DNA of 64,000 nucleotides, taken from the NCBI RefSeq assembly GCF_018494035.1, contig NZ_JABBFO010000011.1:33776-97775 (forward strand). The letters run 5' to 3'. Shown in pieces: positions 45,977 through 53,776 of the stretch (position 1 is the first letter of the stretch; each line of letters opens with the position of its first letter). Under the pieces are notes generated by a model that did not search any database, was not told where the DNA came from, and saw nothing but the letters and a program-made list of their open reading frames with translations. Made by a program: the position numbers and the translations under genes. This DNA comes from Rosenbergiella australiborealis. Lineage in GTDB: Bacteria; Pseudomonadota; Gammaproteobacteria; Enterobacterales; Enterobacteriaceae.

Positions 45977-48900
45977 ATGGAATTGTTGTCGCCAGTTTTC
46001 AGAAAAATAGCCAGCCGAATTATCGTCACTGGTGTACTTTTACTGCTCTGTTATTGCATTGCTCAGTATGGCGAATTTTGGGGCGTCGGGCACGCTTATC
46101 CGCTATCACCCCTTCATTGCCGTGGCGTCGTTATTGTATGCCTGCTGCTATCAGCCTTGGTCTTTTATTATCGTCTGCCCCGCTATCTCATCGTCGCGCT
46201 AGGGATGGGCGCCGTATTATGGGTGATGGGGCCGCTACTGTCGGTCGGTGAGGCAAAGCCATTAGCTTCGCTACTTGTCCGCTCACTCCTCTGTTTATTG
46301 CTGGCGCTCGTTACCGTTGGTTACTTTCTGTCAGCGCTGGCGGTACAAGCCTATGGCGCGCTACCTCAGAAAATGGCGTCACTTCCCTTCGCGCCACGGT
46401 ATCATCCCCCTCGCTATCCTGAATTAATCCGATTATTCAAGACCTGGCGAAAAAAGCTCCGCAACGTGAAGGGGCGGGGGCGGGTGATTAAACGACTATT
46501 CTGGAACGATCCCGCCAGTGAAGCACACTGTTGTGTCCTGATGGTTGGACCAACTGGTAGCGGTAAATCCTCGGCATTAGCCAGCGCCGAGCTTACGTTT
46601 ACGCTGCCGGCCCAACAGCAAGCCGCACGAAATACGGTAGAGAAGACGGAGCACTGTGCATTATGGCTCACCGACGACGTGCTATGGTGTGATACGCCGG
46701 GGCGTTTTTTTGATCCGCAACAGCCGCCGGAGGATAGGGCGGACGAGTGGTCTGAGGTCACGAAACAGCTGGTGGCAATGAGGCGTGTGGCTCGAGTAGA
46801 GGCGGTGGTGGTGGTGATAGATTGCCCCCGATTACTATTCGCGACGCCGCAACAATTAACCGACTATGCAGCCTTATGCCGTACCCAATTACGGACGCTG
46901 CAACAGCAGGCTAATCGTGTTATCCCGTTTTATCTTTTTCTGAGTCAAGGGGATAAGCTCGAGGGCTTTGATGACTATTTTCATGGCATCACTGCTGAAC
47001 AGCGCCAGCAACTCTTCGGTCAAGCCATCGCACAGAATTCGTCTACGCATTCTCTTAATAGTGATGATATCCACCAACAGCTAACCGCGTGGGCTAAGCA
47101 GGTTGAGCAGCAAGTCCTGACTCAGCAACATTACTGCGATAGCGTGGATACCCGCAAGGGGATCGAACGTTTCCCCACCAACTTTGCGGCGCTTACTGAA
47201 GTATTAGCAACCTTTATTGAACATTTAGCTCCGCCACCGTACGAGCGGCTTCCCAATAGTGATCTCGTGTTAGCGGGGATCTATCTCGGTTGTAGTGCGT
47301 ATTCTCGTGGCCAGCTATACACCTATCCTCACACGCTGGTCCAGCAGTGGCAGAAGCAGCCGGAAGCGTTGGAGGATCGCGAGCGCGACGGTAAGGCTGT
47401 TAGGCATTCATCTCAACACTTCTTCTTGAATACCTTCTTTAATCATCTGCTAGTGGGGGAGTGCCGCGCACGCCAGCGGGCGGGAACGCAGCGTTTCTCG
47501 ACTCGTTATTGTCGAGGGACTGCCTTGGTGCTACTTACCCTGGTTAGCGCACTTATTTTTTCTGCGCTAACACGGAGTTATTACGCTAACCAAGGTTACC
47601 TCTCTCAGGTGGCTGACGATGTTGAGCAACTGGGACAACAGCTGAGTGCAACCCCTCTTACTCTAGACGATGCATTAAGTCGACTACGCCAAATATCGCC
47701 GCCTTTCACGCAGGCCGTGGGAAATACGGCATTTTCCAGCGGACATTGGGGGCTATATACCCCGCCGTACTGGATGGAGAGCAGGAATGCAGTCTATGAC
47801 CAGTGGTTAATCGATTATTTACTTCCCCAATTGCGACGAGAGGTTGCCGAGGAACTCTCGGCACAGAGTCGCCGTAACGAGCCTTATTCGTTGTTCACAA
47901 CGTTGCGTGTTTATCTCATGCTGCAAGGTGAAATCCCGAGGGATAACCCCTTTCTTATTACATGGTTTTCAGCCCATGCAACGCGATTGCCGGTACTCAA
48001 TAGTCAAGACAACGCGACCACACGACTCCGCCATCTACTGTACCAAGTAAACTGGCCGTCTATTAAGCCCACCGTCGATCAGCAACGTATTAAGGTCGCG
48101 CGCAAGGTACTAAACGAACAGCCGTTAGCGACCTATGTCTATCAAGATATCTTGCAGCACGTCGCGCCAGAATCTTTGCCCACCAACGGTTTATCGCAGT
48201 TGATTACCTCTTCACAGCCATTACTGTTTAGCGAGCAAGGACAGACGGAGCCGTTGGCTGGGTTGTACACAGTGTTCGGGGCACAATACTGGACTAAGAC
48301 GATTCAAAAAACATTATTTCCTAACGCGTTGGCGCGGGTTGAACAAACGCTTTATGGCGAGGAGCAACGCGGCGCGGGATTGGTGAATAAGCAACAGGTG
48401 TGGCAGCAAGTGAGTAGGCGGTATCTGGATGATTACCGTACTTTTTGGCAAACCTTCTTGCAAGGGATCCAATTTGCTTTGCCGGTGGAGGACGGTGGCG
48501 CCAAAAGAGCGAATTTGCGTCAGCGTGTGGCGTATCTATTAAAAGACTTCACCCGCCAAGACTCGCAACTACGCCAGTTGCTGGTGAATATCGCCCACCA
48601 GACACAACTCGCCACGGTCCAGCAGAAGAATGGGGATTTACGGGAAGAGGAGCCGATGCTAAACAACGATAGGGTGCAACGGGTAGATCAGTACTTCACG
48701 ACTCTTCATCGTTTCGTCGAACCGCCTGGCACTCCGTCTTCGTTCTCATTGGAGCAGTTAGAACGTGCATTCACCCAGCTCTATCTGAGTATGCAAGCGA
48801 CGCCAGTGACCACTGATCGTCAGCTATCGGCGCTAGTTGCGGGGCAACCCGAGACGGCCAGCTTGCAGACTTTCTTACTGCATCTCGACCAATTACCGCC

Positions 48901-49660
48901 GCCTCTGCCACAGTTACTCGGTCAATTATTTTCTGTTGCCCAGCGGCAAGTCACCCAACAAACCTGGGCAACCAATGCCCAACAGGTCGAACAAGCGATC
49001 ATCACGTACTGTCGTCAACACTTGCTGGGGCGCTATCCTTTCGCAAAACGAGGGCGAGATGCCGACCCACAGGCTATTGTTGAGATGTTTGCTCCACAAG
49101 GCAAATTAAGCCGCTACTTTTCCCAGCACCTCGCCGATAACGTTGATACCCAGCATCGTCCATGGCGCTTCACTACCGCAGAGCCGCCACTTTCGCCACA
49201 GTTGCTGGCTGTTTTTGAACAAGGAGACCGGATCCAGCAGCTACTTTTCCCCTCGTCATCATCGCAACCCTCTTTAGACTTTACGCTGTCGGTGCAGGAG
49301 CTAGCGAGCGGTGTTACTCAATTGATTGTCGATAATGACAACCAGCAGTTTCGTTATGTTCACGGCCCCATTGTTCAGCAGGCCATGCATTGGCCAGCAC
49401 AAAGCCTGACGCCCAATCTGCAAATCCGGGCGCTGGCTGCTGAAGGCCATCTTGTGTGGAAGATTGAAGAGAAAGGCTACTGGGGGCTGTTTCGTTGGTT
49501 TGAAGGCAGTCATCAGCAGTTTGAGCCACGTAGCCAACAAACCCTCATTTCCTTGGGGGAGGGGGCACAAAGCGCTACGGTCGCGATAAATGGATTAGGG
49601 CGTTCGATCCCTGAACTCATCAAACTATTTCGGACATTCAGCTGCCCGATCAGCGATTAA
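45977..49660 (+). CDS. tssM: T6SS inner-membrane protein TssM (IcmF family)
   Basis: TssM is the main trans-envelope component. The 1227-aa protein has three N-terminal transmembrane segments (within about 10-115) and an intact Walker A, VGPTGSGKSSAL, near residues 189-200. A cytoplasmic NTPase-like domain extends to about 500. A further transmembrane segment (GTALVLLTLVSALIFSAL, near 513-531) leads to a large periplasmic region with the IcmF-related C-terminal domain. It lies 11 bp behind tssL. Confidence 0.96.
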   Translation: MELLSPVFRKIASRIIVTGVLLLLCYCIAQYGEFWGVGHAYPLSPLHCRGVVIVCLLLSALVFYYRLPRYLIVALGMGAVLWVMGPLLSVGEAKPLASLLVRSLLCLLLALVTVGYFLSALAVQAYGALPQKMASLPFAPRYHPPRYPELIRLFKTWRKKLRNVKGRGRVIKRLFWNDPASEAHCCVLMVGPTGSGKSSALASAELTFTLPAQQQAARNTVEKTEHCALWLTDDVLWCDTPGRFFDPQQPPEDRADEWSEVTKQLVAMRRVARVEAVVVVIDCPRLLFATPQQLTDYAALCRTQLRTLQQQANRVIPFYLFLSQGDKLEGFDDYFHGITAEQRQQLFGQAIAQNSSTHSLNSDDIHQQLTAWAKQVEQQVLTQQHYCDSVDTRKGIERFPTNFAALTEVLATFIEHLAPPPYERLPNSDLVLAGIYLGCSAYSRGQLYTYPHTLVQQWQKQPEALEDRERDGKAVRHSSQHFFLNTFFNHLLVGECRARQRAGTQRFSTRYCRGTALVLLTLVSALIFSALTRSYYANQGYLSQVADDVEQLGQQLSATPLTLDDALSRLRQISPPFTQAVGNTAFSSGHWGLYTPPYWMESRNAVYDQWLIDYLLPQLRREVAEELSAQSRRNEPYSLFTTLRVYLMLQGEIPRDNPFLITWFSAHATRLPVLNSQDNATTRLRHLLYQVNWPSIKPTVDQQRIKVARKVLNEQPLATYVYQDILQHVAPESLPTNGLSQLITSSQPLLFSEQGQTEPLAGLYTVFGAQYWTKTIQKTLFPNALARVEQTLYGEEQRGAGLVNKQQVWQQVSRRYLDDYRTFWQTFLQGIQFALPVEDGGAKRANLRQRVAYLLKDFTRQDSQLRQLLVNIAHQTQLATVQQKNGDLREEEPMLNNDRVQRVDQYFTTLHRFVEPPGTPSSFSLEQLERAFTQLYLSMQATPVTTDRQLSALVAGQPETASLQTFLLHLDQLPPPLPQLLGQLFSVAQRQVTQQTWATNAQQVEQAIITYCRQHLLGRYPFAKRGRDADPQAIVEMFAPQGKLSRYFSQHLADNVDTQHRPWRFTTAEPPLSPQLLAVFEQGDRIQQLLFPSSSSQPSLDFTLSVQELASGVTQLIVDNDNQQFRYVHGPIVQQAMHWPAQSLTPNLQIRALAAEGHLVWKIEEKGYWGLFRWFEGSHQQFEPRSQQTLISLGEGAQSATVAINGLGRSIPELIKLFRTFSCPISD

Positions 49661-49688
49661 TCCGTCATCAATATAATCAAGGAAGACA

Positions 49689-51824
49689 ATGAACAGAATA
49701 CTGACATTACTTATTAATGATGATGCGACGCAACGACTCGTGATCACACACCTGTCGGGAGTCGAGGCGCTTTCCACCCTAGGACACTACCAGTTAAACG
49801 TCCAGACGGTGGGGCAAAAAGAGGGGGGGAGCCTCCCGGACATTGAATTGAAATCACTGATTGGCCAATCGGTAAGTATTCGTATTGAACTGGAAGCTGA
49901 GCAGACTGCTTCACTCACACCGCCGGTTCGCTGGATAAACGGCATGGTCGAAAAAGCCCGCTATTTGGGGCATGACGCGCAGCATGCCCAGTACCAGATG
50001 GTTATTCGACCTTGGCTATTTTTGCTGGAGAAGACGACTGATTTCAAAATCTATCAGCAAAAATCGGTTGTCGATATTCTTCACGACGTGTTGGCTGATT
50101 ATGGACGGGCGTATGAGTGCCGATTAAACGAGGTCTATCCCGCTCTCGATTATCAAGTGCAATATGGTGAGAGCGATTTTGATTTTATTCAGCGGTTAGT
50201 GGAAAAGTGGGGGATTTATTGGTTCGTTGAACATGATGAGCATGACCATAAAATTATCTTTGTCGATAGTCCTTCCGCCCACGCGCCGATTGCACACGAT
50301 CGCTACAAAACCTTGCCCTACCTTGCTGAGTCTCCCGAGCTTCAGGCACCTTATATTCCTACTTTTCACTACCAAGAGAGCCTGACATCAGGACACTGGG
50401 TCACCTCCGACTACGATTTTACGCGCTCGCGTAAAACGCTGTCGGTCACCGAACAGCAACCGCGCAAGACACATTATAACCGCATGGAGATTTACGATTG
50501 GCCGGGTGACTTTACGCAGACTGAGACAGGGGAGCATCTCGCTAAGGTTCGTATCGAAGCATTAGGGGCTCAAGGGCAACGCTGCTCCGGTTCGGCGGCA
50601 CTGCGTGGACTCTGTTGCGGAGCGCAATTTACGCTAACGGGTTATCCTCTTGAACAGGCTAATCGCGCTTATTTTATCCTGAGCAGCGAGCTTGAAATCA
50701 TCAATAATCGGCAAAGTTCTGCGGAGATCACCTGTCAGACTCGCTGTCATTTTACGGTGCAACCGCTGACCAAGCGTTATCGTCATCCACAAAATACGCC
50801 CAAACCTCGAACATTTGGCCCGCAGACCGCTAAGGTGACTGGACCTGCTGATAAGGAGATTTGGACCGACCAATTCGGTCGCGTCAAAGTCCGCTTTCAC
50901 TGGGACAGATATGGCCATAACAGCGAGGCTGACTCTTGTTGGTTAAGGGTTAGCCAGGCTTGGGCCGGTAATCGCTTTGGCGGCATGTACATACCGCGTA
51001 TTGGTCACGAAGTGATTGTCGATTTTATTCAGGGTGATCCTGATCGTCCGCTGATTATCGGTAGCCTGTATAACGACAAGTCGGTACCGCCTTGGGCATT
51101 ACCCAATAATGGTAGCCAAAGTGGCTTAGTGAGCCGTAGCGTAGGGGGAAGTGAAGCCAACTTCAATGGCATTCGTTTTGAAGATAAGTTAGGGCAAGAG
51201 CAATATTGGGAGCAGGCTGAACGGGATATGCACCGTCTCATTAAGCAGAACGAGGTACAGGTTGTTGGGGCATCAAGGCAGGTTGATGTGGGACAAAACT
51301 ATCGCTCAACGGTAGCCGGTACAAGTGATTATGTCGTCGGGGCCTCGCTGGGCGTTACCGTCGGCGGCGCGCATAACACGACAGTCGGCGGGATAATGGG
51401 TATGAACGCTGGGGCGGCGATCGGCATCAATGCAGGGGGAGCTATCGGCGTTAATGCTGGAGGCGCGATCGGTATCGCCAGTGGGGGAGCGATGTCGATG
51501 GTCACCGGAGGTGCCATGGGGCTAGCGGTAGGCGGCGCGATGGGACTAAGTTCCGGTGGCGACTTGGTGATCTCTGCGCGTCGCATTCGGATTATTGCCG
51601 ATAGCCAAATTATCCTGCAAGCCGGACAAATCGACTTTAATCCTGGTGATGCAGGTCCGCGCGGCGGCGGTGGTGGCGGTGGGGTTATTGGACTGCCCGG
51701 AATTACCCCGACGGCAGGGCTATTTGTCGGGAAAAGGTTAGGGCCGACGCCCACACCGACCCCAACACCGACGGTAACTACCAGTATCGGACCTGATGTC
51801 AGAAAGCCGCAAGGAGGCGAATAA
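49689..51824 (+). CDS. vgrG: T6SS spike protein VgrG (TssI)
   Basis: VgrG trimers form the puncturing spike. The 711-aa protein has the gp27-like part with VVDILHDVLADYG and VQYGESDFDFIQRLVEKWG. The gp5/OB part contains EIWTDQFGRVKVRFHWDR, RVSQAWAGNRFG and the IPRIGHEVIVDFIQGDPDRP motif. After about residue 535 comes a glycine-rich needle of GGAxGxxxG-type repeats (about 553-622), then a poly-Gly stretch and a Pro-Thr repeat tail. No enzymatic C-terminal domain is visible. The stop overlaps the PAAR gene start by one base. Confidence 0.95.
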   Translation: MNRILTLLINDDATQRLVITHLSGVEALSTLGHYQLNVQTVGQKEGGSLPDIELKSLIGQSVSIRIELEAEQTASLTPPVRWINGMVEKARYLGHDAQHAQYQMVIRPWLFLLEKTTDFKIYQQKSVVDILHDVLADYGRAYECRLNEVYPALDYQVQYGESDFDFIQRLVEKWGIYWFVEHDEHDHKIIFVDSPSAHAPIAHDRYKTLPYLAESPELQAPYIPTFHYQESLTSGHWVTSDYDFTRSRKTLSVTEQQPRKTHYNRMEIYDWPGDFTQTETGEHLAKVRIEALGAQGQRCSGSAALRGLCCGAQFTLTGYPLEQANRAYFILSSELEIINNRQSSAEITCQTRCHFTVQPLTKRYRHPQNTPKPRTFGPQTAKVTGPADKEIWTDQFGRVKVRFHWDRYGHNSEADSCWLRVSQAWAGNRFGGMYIPRIGHEVIVDFIQGDPDRPLIIGSLYNDKSVPPWALPNNGSQSGLVSRSVGGSEANFNGIRFEDKLGQEQYWEQAERDMHRLIKQNEVQVVGASRQVDVGQNYRSTVAGTSDYVVGASLGVTVGGAHNTTVGGIMGMNAGAAIGINAGGAIGVNAGGAIGIASGGAMSMVTGGAMGLAVGGAMGLSSGGDLVISARRIRIIADSQIILQAGQIDFNPGDAGPRGGGGGGGVIGLPGITPTAGLFVGKRLGPTPTPTPTPTVTTSIGPDVRKPQGGE

Positions 51825-52087
51825 TGTTAAGCGCAAGAGTAGGGGATGCCACCTCACATGGTGGTGTTATCACCACAGGACTGGCAACGGTCCGCTGTTA
51901 TGGCCTGCCGATTGCCTTAGCGGGTATTAGCATAACCAGTTGTTCTGCTTTACATGGCGCGAGTCCTATTGCCACCGGTTCGAGTGCGGTATTTGCTACA
52001 GGAGTACCGGTTGCCCGGCTGGGCGATACCACCGGGTGTGGCGCACAAATTATCAGCGGGGCACCCAATGTATTTATTAGAAATTGA
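51824..52087 (+). CDS. PAAR-domain spike-tip protein
   Basis: The 87-aa single-domain PAAR protein sharpens the VgrG tip. It has ARVGDATSHGGVITTG at the N-terminus, ATGVPVARLGDTTGCGA in the middle and ISGAPNVFIRN at the end, the usual PAAR repeats with metal-binding His/Cys positions. It starts on the last base of vgrG. There is no C-terminal toxin extension. Confidence 0.95.
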   Translation: MLSARVGDATSHGGVITTGLATVRCYGLPIALAGISITSCSALHGASPIATGSSAVFATGVPVARLGDTTGCGAQIISGAPNVFIRN

Positions 52088-52514
52088 GTTAATGCGGCAA
52101 CGAAGGCTGGCTGAACATAAAAAAGCCTCGGCGCGCGCTGTGCATCAAGGGGCCTACTTTTTGGAGCGGGGTGATGAACAGAATCTTTTAAAAAGATTAG
52201 CCAAAGAGTCTTGGCACTACCAAGACGATCCTCAAACGCTTTGCATGCCGGAGGTTCAGCTATCATCACCCATCGAGGACGCTATTGAACAGGTTTTTAT
52301 TCAAGATATTGAGCATTCAGCGCAACGATTGGTGACAGATATCCTCCAGCCATCGCTCACCATCGCTGAGATTATCGCCCAGCTTGAGCAAGAAACACTG
52401 GGGGCGTTTCCTCTCGACCAGCGTGGAATTGGCGGCGATATATTAACCTTATTGGACGATGAGGTTTACGAGATCGATGAGTGGTGGGTCGATGGTCAAC
52501 GTGGCAAACAATAA
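52068..52514 (+). CDS. Unrecognised T6SS-linked protein between PAAR and tssE
   Basis: A protein of 148 aa (from ATG 52068) or 140 aa (ATG 52092) overlaps the end of the PAAR gene in another frame. It is hydrophilic and acidic, with no signal or membrane segment. There is a basic N-terminus (MRQRRLAEHKKASARAVH), then QGAYFLERGDEQNLLKRLAK, a central helical part and an acidic C-terminus (LLDDEVYEIDEWWVDGQ). Its place behind vgrG-PAAR is where adaptors, effectors or immunity proteins often sit, while tssE directly after it suggests a structural accessory. I do not recognise a family. Confidence 0.7.
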   Translation: MYLLEIELMRQRRLAEHKKASARAVHQGAYFLERGDEQNLLKRLAKESWHYQDDPQTLCMPEVQLSSPIEDAIEQVFIQDIEHSAQRLVTDILQPSLTIAEIIAQLEQETLGAFPLDQRGIGGDILTLLDDEVYEIDEWWVDGQRGKQ

Positions 52515-52526
52515 GGATAACCGATT

Positions 52527-53003
52527 ATGTCTTTAACCTCTTATGGGACGCCGATCACACTATATAAACTTCTGGACGACACCCCTGATCATGACGAGAT
52601 ATTCGCGACTGATCCTGCAACCATTAAACGCCTTGTGACACAGGATCTTAGCCAATTACTGAATAGCCAGCCCACGCAGAGGTTGACCTATGGTCAAGCA
52701 GACGCATTGGTCGAGGCATCGGTACTGAATTATGGATTGGGCCTTACCATTGGTGAGGCGATGTCATCGGCAGACTATCCCAACATTGAGGTGGCCATTC
52801 GTCAGGCAATTGTTCGCTTTGAGCCGCGTATCGATCCTCATCATTTAGTCGTAAAGGTACTGCCCATCATAACGCGCAGCCAGACGGTATCCCAACTCAG
52901 TATAAGTATTAGCGCCAAGCTTCTTGCTTATTCCGATATTATTACGTTGAATTTAGCCGGGACTTACGACATTGGGATGGCTAAGGCTAATTTTATCCCC
53001 TAA
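52527..53003 (+). CDS. tssE: T6SS baseplate protein TssE (gp25-like)
   Basis: TssE is the gp25-like wedge protein that starts sheath polymerisation. The 158-aa protein carries QDLSQLLNSQPTQR, then SVLNYGLGLTIGEAMSS and the IRQAIVRFEPRIDPHHLVVKV block, which includes the conserved EPR motif. It is the last tss gene of the plus-strand run, 12 bp behind the unrecognised gene. Confidence 0.93.
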   Translation: MSLTSYGTPITLYKLLDDTPDHDEIFATDPATIKRLVTQDLSQLLNSQPTQRLTYGQADALVEASVLNYGLGLTIGEAMSSADYPNIEVAIRQAIVRFEPRIDPHHLVVKVLPIITRSQTVSQLSISISAKLLAYSDIITLNLAGTYDIGMAKANFIP

Positions 53004-53022
53004 CGAAAAATACTTTATATGT

Positions 53023-53080
53023 ATAGGATTATTTTTTTAATAGGTGTAAACAATAAATAAATCCTATTCTCATATATTTT
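53023..53080 (+). terminator. Weak stem-loop behind tssE
   Basis: ATAGGATT (53023-53030) pairs with AATCCTAT (53060-53067) across a 29-nt AT-rich loop, followed 10 bp later by a T-rich stretch. It could end the tss transcript, but the long loop makes this uncertain. Confidence 0.35.
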
Positions 53081-53164
53081 TTATTCCCCTATCCTGTGCA
53101 CGGATTAGTTTTAATTTTTTTATGGGAATTGCTATCGCCACTCACTTGTTCTTGCGGGTAAATA

Positions 53165-53764
53165 ATGGACGTATTAGTTATTCGGGTTATTGGCGAAGAC
53201 GCCTACTTTAAACTAGGTATCCTGTCATTAGTCCATAAACACTGGGAGGGTAAAACTAATCAAATATGTATTGCCACTGACGATATGCCTTATTTTGATC
53301 TATGTTTCGATTTTCATGAAGAAGTCGTCGTAATCAGTACCTCATTATTAACACGGCGTTGTTCTTCGCTCATCTTCTCATCACAGCGATGGGGGGATAT
53401 TTATATTCCTTTTAACTGTCGTCGTTATCGTTTAATACAGATTGAAAAGAAATTGGCGAAAATTTTAGAGATAGCCAGTTGTAAAATGATCAATGAGGCC
53501 GACTTAAGCTTCCTTATTACAAATGGTGAGATTAAAGGCTATCAGCAACTCTCTCAGTCTGAGTTTTTGATCATGACCTTTATTGGTCAAGGGCTAGATT
53601 GCCACTGTATTTCTAAAAAAATTAATCGTTCGATTAAAACGATCCGTACACATTATCGAAGTGCCAGTCGGAAACTCGGTTTTGATAACCACGCGGATTT
53701 TTTTCGGTTTGCAAAATATATATCAAAAAATAATCAAGGCGTTATCAACACACTCTGCCTCTAA
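53165..53764 (+). CDS. LuxR-type helix-turn-helix regulator
   Basis: The 199-aa protein has a C-terminal LuxR/GerE HTH (about 130-190) with SQSEFLIMTFIGQGLDCHCI, SKKINRSIKTIRTHYRSAS and RKLGF. The N-terminal about 120 aa resemble neither a phosphoacceptor receiver (no Asp/Lys pattern) nor an autoinducer domain. This recalls small RcsA/FimZ/FimW-like fimbrial regulators. It lies between tssE and the autotransporter gene (13 bp gap to the latter) and is a candidate switch for the fimbria, T6SS or autotransporter. AT-rich codons suggest horizontal origin. Confidence 0.85.
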   Translation: MDVLVIRVIGEDAYFKLGILSLVHKHWEGKTNQICIATDDMPYFDLCFDFHEEVVVISTSLLTRRCSSLIFSSQRWGDIYIPFNCRRYRLIQIEKKLAKILEIASCKMINEADLSFLITNGEIKGYQQLSQSEFLIMTFIGQGLDCHCISKKINRSIKTIRTHYRSASRKLGFDNHADFFRFAKYISKNNQGVINTLCL

Positions 53765-53776
53765 AATAAGGATATT

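Noticed and set aside
51329-51754. 141-aa minus-strand open frame opposite the VgrG tail
   Set aside because: It is the complement of the GGAxG and Pro-Thr repeats of vgrG; low-complexity Pro/Ala sequence is an artefact of the repeat.
51954-52067. 38-codon upstream extension of the gene between PAAR and tssE
   Set aside because: It would lie wholly inside the PAAR gene in another frame and has shadow-type composition; starts at 52068 or 52092 are more sensible.
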